Shown: positions 9,158-17,504 of the stretch, piece after piece
How the letters are laid out: each line of letters opens with the position of its first letter
How positions within the stretch are numbered: position 1 is the stretch's first letter
NCBI RefSeq assembly: GCF_000367365.1
Contig: NZ_BARF01000014.1
Location: 310,001 to 374,000, forward strand
Reading direction: 5' to 3'
Origin: Streptomyces prunicolor NBRC 13075
GTDB lineage: Bacteria > Actinomycetota > Actinomycetes > Streptomycetales > Streptomycetaceae
Length of the DNA stretch: 64,000 bases
The notes under the pieces: model-generated
The model's input: only the letters and a program-made list of their open reading frames with translations
Told to the model about the DNA's origin: nothing
Database searches by the model: none
Made by a program: the position numbers and the translations under genes

Positions 9158-9437
9158 AGCACCAACTCCGGTTCCCCGGAAGCGGAGTTCGGCGCGATCA
9201 CATCAGGCCTCCCCGTTCTCGTCGGCACGCGCTCGCATCGAGAGGGGAGGGGCACGACGAGACTCCTCGCACAGGAAGAAGGCAGACCTGCCTGCCGAAG
9301 CACTGGACTGCGCTCGCTTGTGCCCCGTCCGTACGGTCCGAAACAGATCAGCCTCGGTCGCGCGGAGCCGTCCACCCTCCAGGCGGTCAGACGCGTTCGG
9401 GAACCGGGCCGTGGCGCACGCCGACCGTTGACGTGGG
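9158..9437. other. Intergenic region without a supported gene
   Basis: This carries the upstream region of the SsgA-like gene and then the distal side of the MMPL terminator. I find no reading frame with convincing codon bias and no recognisable RNA. Frames that stay open here translate to Arg/Pro-rich sequence typical of GC-rich non-coding strands. Confidence 0.5.
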
Positions 9438-9484
9438 TGCGGGGCCTGTTCGCCGGTCGTACGGATCGGCGAACAGGCCCCGCA
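9438..9484 (-). terminator. Strong hairpin terminator after the MMPL gene
   Basis: A perfect 18-bp inverted repeat (TGCGGGGCCTGTTCGCCG and its complement) with an 11-nt loop lies 13 bp beyond the MMPL stop codon. The loop contains CGTACG. It can act in both directions. Confidence 0.8.
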
Positions 9485-9497
9485 GTGTTGCTAGTTG

Positions 9498-11693
9498 TTA
9501 GTTACGACGGCCCGCCGGGCCGTGGCTGACCGAGTCCTGGTCCCCTGTGCCGGAGGTCGGCCCGGAGCTGTCGGAACCCGCGCTGGTGCCGGGCTTGGGC
9601 TCCTGGGTGCGGTCGGCGTTGCCTGGCCACCACGCGGCGTGGCCGATCAGGGCGGTGAGGCTCGGTGTGAAGAACATCGCCATCACGAAGGCGGCGACGG
9701 CGATGCCGAAGGAGACGGCGAAACCCATCTCCGTGAGCAGCGCGTTGCCCGCCAGCATCATCGTCGCGAAGGTCGCCGCGAGGATGAAACCGGCCGCGGC
9801 CACGGTGGGCCCCGCGTGCCGTAGCGCCATGCTCGCCGCCTCGCGCGGATCGCGGCCCTCGCGGGCCTCCTCGCGGAGCCGGGCGATCATGAGGATGTTG
9901 TAGTCCGTGCCGATGGCGACCACGAAGAGATACATGATCACCGGGAGCATGAACATCAGCCCCGGGTGTCCCTGCGCGTCCTGGAAGATCCAGACGGTCG
10001 CCCCGAGGGTGGCGCCGAAGCCGAGACCCACCGAGGCGATCAGGTACCACGGCGCCACCACGCTGCGCAGCAGCAGCCCCAGGATCAGCATGATCAGCAG
10101 GGCGGCGACGGGGAAGACGGTCCGGTAGTCGTGGTTGACCGCCGCGTTGATGTCCTTGTAGATCGAGGACATACCGCCGACCAGGGCCTCGGTGCCGTCC
10201 GGCGCGGTGGAGTGCGCGACGTCGCGCACCCGGCCCACGGTGTCGATCGCCTTCTCCGTGGACGCCTCGTACTTCAGCGTGACGGTGAAGTCCGCCGTGG
10301 TGCCGCCCTGGTTGACCTGGCTCATACGGGCGCTCGCGACGCCGTCCACGGCCCCGAGCTTCTCGGCGTAGGAGGTGAACTCGGTCTTGTCGAGAGGCTT
10401 GCCGTCGGTGCTGGAGAGATAGACGTCGGTGGGGGCCGCGGCGCCCGCCGAGTACGCCTTCTGCATCTCGTCCTGGACGACCATCGACTCCTTGGTCTTG
10501 GGCATGGAACCCGAGGCCAGGTCGAAGGTGGCCTTGTAGCCGAGGGTGCCCAACGACAGCGCGATGAGAACGAGGCCCGAGAGCGCGGCCGTCAGCGCGG
10601 GCCGGCGCTGCACACCGCGGCCGAGAGCCGCGAACCGGGCGTTCTCCGGCTCCCGTTGCCAGGACTTGGAGGGCCAGAAGACCTTCGGCCCGATCAGCGA
10701 CACCACGGCCGGGATCAGGGTCAGGCCCGCGATCAGGGTGACGGTGACCGAGATGGCCAGCGCCGGACCCATTTGCTTGAGGAAGCCCAGCGTGGACAGC
10801 ACCAGCGCGAGGAACGCGATGATGACCGCGCCGGCCGCCGAGGCGATGGCCTCGCCGACCCGGGCGACCGCGTTGACCATGGCCTGCTTGGGCTCGTCAC
10901 CCGCCCGCAGACGTTCCCGGTAGCGGAACATCAGGAACAGGAAGTAGTCCGTGCCCACGCCGAACAGCACGACGATCAGGATCGACGAGACGGAACTGTT
11001 GGCCTGGAGGCCGAACAGTTTGGTGGCGTACGCGATCAGCCCATTGGCGATGGACGCCACCACGCCGATCAGGACCAACGGGAGCACGGCGAGGATCGGC
11101 GCGCGGAAGATGATCAGCAGGGTCACCAGGATGATGAGGAACGTCCCGATGCCGATCAGCGCCTCGCCGCGCTTCGAGGAGTCCTGCTGGTCGAGGGCCT
11201 GCGCGGCGGAACCGCCGAGCTTCACTTCGAGGTCAGTGCCCTTGGCCAGCTGTTTGACGTCGTCGCGCAACACCTTCGCGGCGTCCGCCTGCACGGGCTG
11301 ACCGGCCTTCTTGCTGTCCATCTGGACCAGGGTCATGGTGTACCTGCCGTCCTTGGACGGCTGGCCGGGGACCACCTTCTGCACCTGGTCGATGTCCTTC
11401 TTGCCCAGCTCGGTCGTGATCCGGGCGACATCCTGTTTGTCGGCGGCGGTGAGCTTCCCGCCGTCGGTGCGCTGGTACAGCGCGATCGCGGACGGGGTGA
11501 ACGCGCTGGGGAACGCCTTCACCTGGAGATCCGCCGCTTTGATGGACTCGTAACTCTTGGGCAGGAAACTGCTCTCGTCACTGTTGGAGGGCAGGCCGGG
11601 CGCGGTGGCGACAATCGCCACCGCCGCGATCAGCCAGGCCACGATCGTCCAGACGGGGTGTCTGACAACTCCAGTGCCTATACGTCGAAACAT
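9498..11693 (-). CDS. MMPL/RND family membrane transporter
   Basis: A 731-aa inner-membrane protein with two copies of the MMPL unit: one N-terminal membrane helix (VWTIVAWLIAAVAIVATAP), a roughly 150-residue extracytoplasmic domain, a bundle of five helices containing GTDYFLFLMFRYRE, then the same again with GTDYNILMIARLREE. The GTDY motifs in the central helices are the proton-relay signature of actinobacterial MMPL pumps, which export lipids, pigments or drugs. The ATG at 11693 is preceded by AGGAGG; upstream in-frame codons lack a site. No regulator is adjacent. Substrate is unknown. Confidence 0.92.
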   Translation of the reverse strand: MFRRIGTGVVRHPVWTIVAWLIAAVAIVATAPGLPSNSDESSFLPKSYESIKAADLQVKAFPSAFTPSAIALYQRTDGGKLTAADKQDVARITTELGKKDIDQVQKVVPGQPSKDGRYTMTLVQMDSKKAGQPVQADAAKVLRDDVKQLAKGTDLEVKLGGSAAQALDQQDSSKRGEALIGIGTFLIILVTLLIIFRAPILAVLPLVLIGVVASIANGLIAYATKLFGLQANSSVSSILIVVLFGVGTDYFLFLMFRYRERLRAGDEPKQAMVNAVARVGEAIASAAGAVIIAFLALVLSTLGFLKQMGPALAISVTVTLIAGLTLIPAVVSLIGPKVFWPSKSWQREPENARFAALGRGVQRRPALTAALSGLVLIALSLGTLGYKATFDLASGSMPKTKESMVVQDEMQKAYSAGAAAPTDVYLSSTDGKPLDKTEFTSYAEKLGAVDGVASARMSQVNQGGTTADFTVTLKYEASTEKAIDTVGRVRDVAHSTAPDGTEALVGGMSSIYKDINAAVNHDYRTVFPVAALLIMLILGLLLRSVVAPWYLIASVGLGFGATLGATVWIFQDAQGHPGLMFMLPVIMYLFVVAIGTDYNILMIARLREEAREGRDPREAASMALRHAGPTVAAAGFILAATFATMMLAGNALLTEMGFAVSFGIAVAAFVMAMFFTPSLTALIGHAAWWPGNADRTQEPKPGTSAGSDSSGPTSGTGDQDSVSHGPAGRRN

Positions 11694-11975
11694 GCGGGAG
11701 GTCCTCCTGGGAAGGAAGATCACCGCAGCCCGGGGAGCGGACCCCGGCATCGGCGACCCCGACCGGTCCTCACCCGTGGGCCGGTCGAACGGTTGTCTTT
11801 CGTCTTGTCCTATCGGTCACGCGTGAAGATTCATAACACACGCATAGTCGCGGCACAGGTCCGCACGAACGGGTGGTTGTCTGTGACCCGTCCTCCTCCA
11901 CCACGTTGTGCCGCGGGGCGGCGCGCTCGCCGCCTGTGGAGACCGCCGACCCGGCGGGTGCGAGGAGAGGAAATC

Positions 11976-12398
11976 ATGGGAGCAGCGAATTGGTCCACGG
12001 CTTTTGGAGCCGCGGGGTTGGCCCTCGTGGCCGTCACGGCATCGGCCACCGCCCAGGGACAGACGCCGCACGCACGCCTGGCCGGACGTGTCGTCCTCAC
12101 CAACACGGACAACGGCCGGACGGTGCCCGCGAGTTCGGGTGGCGATGTCGAGATCCGGCTCACCCACTCCCGCGAGCGCGGACTCACCTACACCTGGACC
12201 GCTCCGGAGTCCGGTAACTCGGCGGTGCTCGGGCACGCTTCCGACGCCACGTACCCGTCCGGAGACGCCACGGCCGTCTTCCACGCGGCATCCGCCGGCG
12301 CCGCCATCGTCACCGCACAACGCCGCTGCGTCCCCGACCCCGGCAACCTCTGCCCCCTGCTCGTCGAGACCTGGAAGGTGACGATCGAGGTGAAGTGA
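11976..12398 (+). CDS. Secreted protein with chagasin-like (I42 inhibitor) features
   Basis: A 140-aa protein with an N-terminal hydrophobic segment (GAAGLALVAVTASATAQG) that reads as a Sec signal peptide cleaved near residue 25. The mature part is beta-rich: VEIRLTHSRERGLTYTW, then TAVFHAASAGAAIVTAQRR, then a closing strand TWKVTIEVK. That order (the loop before an aromatic W, F-x-A-x-x-A-G, closing strand) resembles chagasin-type cysteine-protease inhibitors; two Cys near residues 120-126 could form a disulphide. The inhibitor assignment is my inference. GAGGAG precedes the ATG. It lies directly before the PobA-like gene on the same strand (58 bp). Confidence 0.65.
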   Translation: MGAANWSTAFGAAGLALVAVTASATAQGQTPHARLAGRVVLTNTDNGRTVPASSGGDVEIRLTHSRERGLTYTWTAPESGNSAVLGHASDATYPSGDATAVFHAASAGAAIVTAQRRCVPDPGNLCPLLVETWKVTIEVK

Positions 12399-12456
12399 CC
12401 CGGTGGCCCGTCGGCCGGGACCTCGGTGTCGGTAGGGTGCTTCCGGAGGTGGTCAA

Positions 12457-13692
12457 GTGGCCGACACTGTGCGGGAGTTGAGCGAGTCGCCGGAATCCAC
12501 GACCGTGGTGGTCATCGGTGCGGGTCCGGCCGGCCTGACCGTCGCGAACCTGTTGCGGCGCAGCGGGATCGACTGTGTCGTCCTGGAGCGGCAGACCCGC
12601 GAGTATGTGGCCCAGCGCCAGCGGGCAGGCATCGTCGAGACCCGCGCCGTCCGGATGTTCGACTCCTGGGGGCTGGCCGACCGCGTACTGGGCGGTGTCC
12701 CGCACGACGGCATCCTGGAGCTCCGGGTCGACGGCGAGACCCATCTGGTGAACGACTACGACGGCTCCGAGGGCCCCACGGCCCGCCTCTGCCCCCAGCA
12801 GATGCTGGTCCAGAAGCTCACCGCCGCGTACCTGGAGGACGGCGGAGACCTGCGCTTCGAGGCCGCGGACGTCTCCCTGCACGACCTGACCGACGATCGC
12901 CCCACCGTCCGCTACCGCACCGCGGACGGTGGCCTCCGTGCGATCACCTGCTCTTTCGTCGCGGGCTGCGACGGCGACCACGGCATCAGCCGCACGGCCG
13001 TTCCGGACGGTGCCCTCACGCCGTACGCCTTCGATCACGGGATCGGCTGGCTGACGGTCATGGCCGACGCGCCGCCGCCCGCCCACCCGCTCCTGGCCGT
13101 CAGCCCGCAGGGCTTCGCGGCCCACTTCCCGCGCGGCCCGTACGCCAGCCGCTACTACCTTCAGTGCCCGCCGGACGATCGCCCCGACGCGTGGTCCGAC
13201 GCCCGCGTCTGGGACGCGCTGCGCACCCGGCTCGGCGACCCGGCCCTCGTCTCCGGCCCGATCACCGACCGCGAGATCTTCCGGCTCCGCAGCCTGGTCC
13301 ACGACCCGATGCAGTACGGCCGCCTCTTCCTGGTCGGCGACGCCGCGCACATCGTCTCGCCGATGGGCGGCAAGGGGATGAACCTCGCTCTCTACGACGC
13401 CGATCTCCTCGCCCGAGCCGTACGGGACGCCGTCCATGACGGTGACGACACGGCCCTGCGCAGCTACTCGCAGCGGTGTCTGCGCCGGGTCTGGAGCGAC
13501 CAGGAGTTCTCGCACTGGATGACCCGGATGCTCCACGACGCAGGTGACGCCACCAACTCCGGTCCCTTTCACCGGAGTCTGGCCCGCGCCCGGCTCGACC
13601 GGCTCTTCACGTCACCCGGCGCGGCCGGCGCCTTCTCCGAACTCATGACGGGGATGGACTTCGGAGAGGACGCCGGGCCGCAACCGCGTTGA
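12457..13692 (+). CDS. pobA: FAD-dependent 4-hydroxybenzoate 3-monooxygenase-like hydroxylase
   Basis: A 411-aa class A flavoprotein hydroxylase. The N-terminal FAD motif is VVVIGAGPAGLTVANLL, the DG motif is FVAGCDGDHGISR, and the second FAD motif is GRLFLVGDAAHIVSPMGGKG. RQRAGIVETR near residue 50 and the GGKGMNLALYDADLLARA stretch are characteristic of PobA, which uses NAD(P)H and O2 to make protocatechuate. No pca genes are nearby, so the aromatic substrate could differ. The GTG start has GGAGG 7 nt upstream. The gene ends 4 bp before the convergent hydrolase stop. Confidence 0.85.
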   Translation: MADTVRELSESPESTTVVVIGAGPAGLTVANLLRRSGIDCVVLERQTREYVAQRQRAGIVETRAVRMFDSWGLADRVLGGVPHDGILELRVDGETHLVNDYDGSEGPTARLCPQQMLVQKLTAAYLEDGGDLRFEAADVSLHDLTDDRPTVRYRTADGGLRAITCSFVAGCDGDHGISRTAVPDGALTPYAFDHGIGWLTVMADAPPPAHPLLAVSPQGFAAHFPRGPYASRYYLQCPPDDRPDAWSDARVWDALRTRLGDPALVSGPITDREIFRLRSLVHDPMQYGRLFLVGDAAHIVSPMGGKGMNLALYDADLLARAVRDAVHDGDDTALRSYSQRCLRRVWSDQEFSHWMTRMLHDAGDATNSGPFHRSLARARLDRLFTSPGAAGAFSELMTGMDFGEDAGPQPR

Positions 13693-13696
13693 CCTG

Positions 13697-14476
13697 TCAG
13701 GCCGTTGAGCCGTCGACGGTCAGGTGCCGGGCGAAGAAGCGGACCGCGCTGTCCGCTTCGAACCTGGGCAGTTCCTTGTGCGAGCCCGAGTTGATGTGCA
13801 GCGACTTCTCCTTCGAGGCGAAGGCGTCGAACAACGCGAGACCGGACGGGAGGGGGATGTGTTCGTCGTCCCGCTGGAGCGCGAACTCGATCGGGACGGT
13901 GATCCGCCGCGCCGCCTCGGCGAGGGTCTCGTCGTTCCAGAAGAGGCCCAACACCGCGGCGGTGATGCGGGGTTCGCTCGCCGTCAGCGGTACCCCGATC
14001 GCGGTGCCCATGTTCAGGCCGTAGTAGCCGACGGGTCCTTCGGCGCCGATCTCCGGGAGTTCCTGGAGGGCGTCCAGGGTCGCCCGCCACTCCGGTACGG
14101 CGCGCTCGGCGAGGTGGGCGTTGTAGCGGACGACGATCTCGCCGACCGGTTGGCCCGCCGCCATCTTCCGTTGCATCAAGGTGATTTCGCGCTCGTCGTG
14201 CGGTGTGCGCGGGCGGTCGCCGTGGCCGGGTGCGTCGATGGTGGCGACGTGGAAGCCGGCGCCGTTCACGAGGCGCTCCGCACGGCCCGCCATGGCGGGC
14301 GACTTGCTGTGGTTGCCGCCGCCGTGGCCCATCAGGACCAGGGGAGCGCGTGCGGAGGCGGAGGCTGCGGGGGACCAGAGCGCGCCGGTGACTTCGCCGA
14401 CCGTGAAGTCGCGGACGAGGACACCGTTCGACGGTGTCTCAGCGGTGAAGTGCACGGAATGTTGGGTGAGTTCCAT
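13697..14476 (-). CDS. Alpha/beta hydrolase with Asn in place of the catalytic Ser
   Basis: A 259-aa protein of the dienelactone-hydrolase-like/dipeptidyl-peptidase-like alpha/beta fold: GHGGGNHSKSP near residue 50, DAPGHGDRP near residue 81, a late acid in QRDDEHIPLP and His in SGSHKELP. The nucleophile elbow, expected as G-x-S-x-G, reads YYGLNMGTA, so residue 155 is Asn (AAC at 14012-14014). AAC is one transition from the Ser codon AGC. The protein may be catalytically dead, or use another residue. Start chosen at the ATG preceded by AAAGGCGA; longer in-frame starts lack support. Convergent with pobA. Confidence 0.82.
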   Translation of the reverse strand: MELTQHSVHFTAETPSNGVLVRDFTVGEVTGALWSPAASASARAPLVLMGHGGGNHSKSPAMAGRAERLVNGAGFHVATIDAPGHGDRPRTPHDEREITLMQRKMAAGQPVGEIVVRYNAHLAERAVPEWRATLDALQELPEIGAEGPVGYYGLNMGTAIGVPLTASEPRITAAVLGLFWNDETLAEAARRITVPIEFALQRDDEHIPLPSGLALFDAFASKEKSLHINSGSHKELPRFEADSAVRFFARHLTVDGSTA

Positions 14477-14700
14477 GATGTGTCGCCTTTCGGGATCGCC
14501 TTGTCGTGAGGCGCTCCCGGCGACACCTATGCCGCTGGCCCAACCGTGGAGAAGAGGGGGAGCACCCACCTGGATACTGCGTTCATGGGTCTCACCTCCT
14601 CGTGCGGTGTCACGGCCAACGGCAAGTTAGCAGCCCGGTCGCCGTCGCGGCCAACGCTTTTCCGCCCCGGTGCTGCTGCATGCGCGTACATCTAATGTTC

Positions 14701-14731
14701 TTGACACCTTCCCGGGCCGACGACGTAAGTT
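14701..14731 (+). promoter_or_regulatory. Candidate housekeeping promoter for leader peptide and monooxygenases
   Basis: TTGACA at 14701-14706 and TAAGTT at 14726-14731 with a 19-bp spacer lie 33 bp before the leader-peptide ATG. This is close to the principal sigma-factor consensus, with a slightly long spacer. Confidence 0.5.
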
Positions 14732-14764
14732 GAGGCGATCGCTCCCGGACGAGTGGAGGCCCCG

Positions 14765-14881
14765 ATGCGCGTATGCGACGCCGCACCCCACGGTGCCGTC
14801 CCGGGCGCACGGCTGATCATCCGGCGGCATGTCGACTACTGCCGTACCGCCTCCGCCGTCTGTCCTTCCGCACGCCCCTGA
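14765..14881 (+). CDS. Cysteine-containing leader peptide (38 aa)
   Basis: A 38-residue open frame with a good ribosome-binding site (GGAGG 7 nt before ATG). Its central part reads RRHVDYCRTASAVCP, which matches the short actinobacterial leader peptides of the RHVDLCR-SALC type found before sulphur-assimilation and sulphonate or flavin monooxygenase genes. Such peptides are thought to sense cysteine or cysteinyl-tRNA supply by attenuation. The stop lies 53 bp before the first monooxygenase start. The match is by recognition of the motif; the regulatory role here is inference. It is a strong hint that the downstream enzymes act on organosulphur. Confidence 0.75.
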   Translation: MRVCDAAPHGAVPGARLIIRRHVDYCRTASAVCPSARP

Positions 14882-14934
14882 CCCGTGTCGGCCTCTCGGG
14901 CCGGCCGTCTCGACGTGTTCTCGGAAGGAACCCC

Positions 14935-16035
14935 ATGTCCGGCCCCGCCCTGCGGCTCGCCCTCGAAATCGACGGCGACGGCGCCCATCCCGCGGCCTGG
15001 CGCCGCGCCGCCCACTCACCCGACCAGCTCCTGAGCCCGCGCCGGGTGGCCCGCGTCGCCGCCGCCGCGGAGAACGCCGGGTTCACCCTGCTCACCCTGG
15101 ACGACGGCGCGCTCCCGCCCGGCGCCGGCCCCGACACGGTCGGCCGGATCGGCGCGGTGGAGCGGGCCGCGTTCATCGCCGCGTCCACGAGTGTCGTCGG
15201 CGTGGCGCCGGTCGTGCCGCTCACCTACGCCGAACCCTTCCACGTATCAAGCCAGTTGGCGTCCCTGGACCACATCTCGGTCGGGCGCGCCGGGTGGGTG
15301 GTGAGCGAGGAGACACGGCCCGAGGCGGCCTCCGTCTGGGGGCGCCCACTCGTCGACGGGGCCCTGGCCCGGGCCCGCGAGTCCCGTGACGGCGTCGAGG
15401 TCGTCCGCGCCCTGTGGGACTCCTGGGAGGACGACGCGGTCATCCGCTCCGTCGCCACCAGCCGCTACCTCGACCGCGACCGGCTGCACTACGTCGACTT
15501 CACCGCCGACACCTACACGGTGAAGGGCCCGGCGATCGTGCCGCGGCCGCCGCAGGGCCAACTCGTCGTGCTCGGCCACCCCGACCGCGTGCCCGGCGGG
15601 CAACTCGACGTCGCCCTCGTGGAGGGCCGGGACCGCTCCGCCATCGCCTCGGGCGTGGCCCTTGCCGACACGCCGCGTGCCTTCGCCGAGGTCGAGATCG
15701 CGCTCGACACCGCCGACGCCACGGCCGAGGAACGCGTCGCCGACCTCGAACGGCATGCCCCATGGAGCGACCGAGGACGGCTGCGGCACATCGGCTCCGC
15801 CGCCGGACTCGCCGCACTGCTGGGGGAGTTGACGGGAGTTGTGGACGGAGTGCGCCTGCACCCGCTGGTGTTGGACGAGGACCTCCCCGAGCTGTCCCGG
15901 CTGGTCCTGCCCCACCTCTTCGAACGACGGTACGCTGTACGGCCGTTGCCCGCCGCGACCTTGCGCACCCACCTGGGCCTGGAGCGGCCCGCCAACCGCT
16001 ACGCCGCCGCGGCCGCCCAGGAGGACGCACGATGA
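14935..16035 (+). CDS. LLM-class flavin-dependent oxidoreductase
   Basis: A 366-aa bacterial-luciferase-like protein. Recognisable TIM-barrel elements are AENAGFTLLTLDDG (about residues 42-55), FIAASTSVVGVAPVVPLTY, the HISVGRAGWVV strand and the RALWDSWEDDAV helix typical of the NtaA/SnaA/DszA group. These use FMNH2 and O2 on sulphonates, thioethers or chelators. It is shorter and more divergent than its downstream partner and may be the smaller member of a pair. GGAAGGA precedes the ATG. Its TGA overlaps the next ATG (ATGA), giving translational coupling. Both lie behind the cysteine leader peptide. Confidence 0.85.
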   Translation: MSGPALRLALEIDGDGAHPAAWRRAAHSPDQLLSPRRVARVAAAAENAGFTLLTLDDGALPPGAGPDTVGRIGAVERAAFIAASTSVVGVAPVVPLTYAEPFHVSSQLASLDHISVGRAGWVVSEETRPEAASVWGRPLVDGALARARESRDGVEVVRALWDSWEDDAVIRSVATSRYLDRDRLHYVDFTADTYTVKGPAIVPRPPQGQLVVLGHPDRVPGGQLDVALVEGRDRSAIASGVALADTPRAFAEVEIALDTADATAEERVADLERHAPWSDRGRLRHIGSAAGLAALLGELTGVVDGVRLHPLVLDEDLPELSRLVLPHLFERRYAVRPLPAATLRTHLGLERPANRYAAAAAQEDAR

Positions 16036-17432
16036 CCCGCACCGACCCCCTCGACGTTCCCCGCCCCGATGCCCGACTCCACCTCGGTGTCTTCTTCCAG
16101 GGCGTCAACCACTGGACCGTCTGGTCCGACCCGGCCAGCGGTTCCCAGATCGACCCCGCCAACTTCCGGCGCGTCGCCCAGACCGCCGAACGAGGCCTGT
16201 TCGACGCGTTCTTCCTGGGGGAGGGGCTGCGGCTGCGCGAGGTCGACGGCCAGATCCACGACCTCGACGTCGCCGGGCGGCCCGACGCCATCACCCAACT
16301 CGCCGCCCTGGCCGCCGTGACGGAGCGCATCGGCCTGGTCAGCACGTCCAACACCACCTTCAACGAACCCGCCGACCTCGCCCGCCGCCTGTCCGGCCTC
16401 GACCTGCTCTCCGAGGGCCGCGCCGGCTGGAACGTGGTGACCACCGACAACGCCTGGACCGGCGCCAACTTCCGCCGCGGCGGCTACCTCGACCACGCCG
16501 ACCGCTACCGCCGCGCCGAGGAGTTCCTCACCGTCGCCCGCGCGATCTGGGACAGCTGGGAGGATGCGGCCGTGTCCGGCGCGGCCGATGCCCCGGCCTG
16601 GGCGGCACCCGGCGTCGTACGCCAAGTCCGCCACCAGGGACCGCAGTTCGACGTCGACCTCGCGCCCACCCTGCCGCGCAGCACCCAGGGCCACCCGGTG
16701 ATCTTCCAGGCCGGGGACTCCGGAGAGGGCCGGGACTTCGCCGCCCGCAACGCCGACGTCATCTTCTCCGCGCACGGCAACGACTTCGACGACGCGCTCG
16801 CCTTCGCCGACGACCTACGGCGCCGACTGTGGGCCGCCGGCCGCCCCGAGGACGACCTGCGGATCCTCCCGGGCACCGAGATCATCATCGGCGCCACGGA
16901 GGAGGAGGCCCTGGAGAAGAAGCGCTGGATCCGCCTCCAACAGGTCACGCCCGCAACCGCGTTGGGCATCGCCGGGCTCCTCTGGGGCATCGACCTCTCC
17001 GGCCGCGACGCCGACGGGCCGCTGCCGAAGGAGGACCCGGTCGTCGCCGAGAACGACGGTTCCTTCGGCGCGCGACGGATCGCCGACCCACGCCAAGTCG
17101 TCGCCGAATGGCGGGAGAAGGCCGACGCGAACCGATGGTCGCTGCGCGAGACCGTCATCGCGCTCGGCCCCCAGCGCGGCCACGTCGGCACCCCGGCGGG
17201 ACTGGCCGACAAGTTCGCCCACTTCGTCTGGCACGATGCCGTCGACGGCTTCAACGTCACCCCGTACCTGATCCCCGACGGCCTCGACGACATCGTGGAC
17301 CTGCTCGTACCCGCACTCCAGGAACGCGGCGTCTACCGCACCGGCTACACCGGTGCGACCCTGCGCGCACACCTGGACCTGCGCGAACCCCTCACCCACC
17401 GCACCACGACGGACCGCCGCCGGACGGGCTGA
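16032..17432 (+). CDS. FMNH2-dependent monooxygenase, NtaA/SnaA/DszA family
   Basis: A 466-aa LLM-class monooxygenase of the usual length for this family. Signatures include LHLGVFFQGVNHWTVWSDP near the N-terminus, FDAFFLGEGL, TSNTTFNEPADLARRL, GRAGWNVVTTDN (about residues 135-146), the RAIWDSWEDAAV helix, and the phosphate-binding PVIFQAGDSGEGRDFAAR. Family members oxidise dimethyl sulphide, dibenzothiophene sulphone, nitrilotriacetate or pristinamycin precursors with a separate flavin reductase. No reductase gene is adjacent. Coupled to the upstream LLM gene by an ATGA overlap. The leader peptide suggests expression when cysteine is scarce, so an organosulphur substrate is the best guess. 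Confidence 0.9.
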   Translation: MTRTDPLDVPRPDARLHLGVFFQGVNHWTVWSDPASGSQIDPANFRRVAQTAERGLFDAFFLGEGLRLREVDGQIHDLDVAGRPDAITQLAALAAVTERIGLVSTSNTTFNEPADLARRLSGLDLLSEGRAGWNVVTTDNAWTGANFRRGGYLDHADRYRRAEEFLTVARAIWDSWEDAAVSGAADAPAWAAPGVVRQVRHQGPQFDVDLAPTLPRSTQGHPVIFQAGDSGEGRDFAARNADVIFSAHGNDFDDALAFADDLRRRLWAAGRPEDDLRILPGTEIIIGATEEEALEKKRWIRLQQVTPATALGIAGLLWGIDLSGRDADGPLPKEDPVVAENDGSFGARRIADPRQVVAEWREKADANRWSLRETVIALGPQRGHVGTPAGLADKFAHFVWHDAVDGFNVTPYLIPDGLDDIVDLLVPALQERGVYRTGYTGATLRAHLDLREPLTHRTTTDRRRTG

Positions 17433-17504
17433 CCCACCGGCACCGCGGGCGTGCCGTAATGAATGCGAAGCCGTTCCCATTGACCCCGGCCGATGGGTGC
17501 GCGG

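Noticed and set aside
9966..11970. Long plus-strand open frame opposite the MMPL gene
   Set aside because: Low-complexity Arg/Asp/Gly translation with no motif; only its last 140 codons (from 11976) look like a gene with a signal peptide and ribosome-binding site.
13012..13692. Frameshift or readthrough between the pobA-like gene and the convergent hydrolase
   Set aside because: Both proteins have normal family lengths and the stops are simply 4 bp apart.
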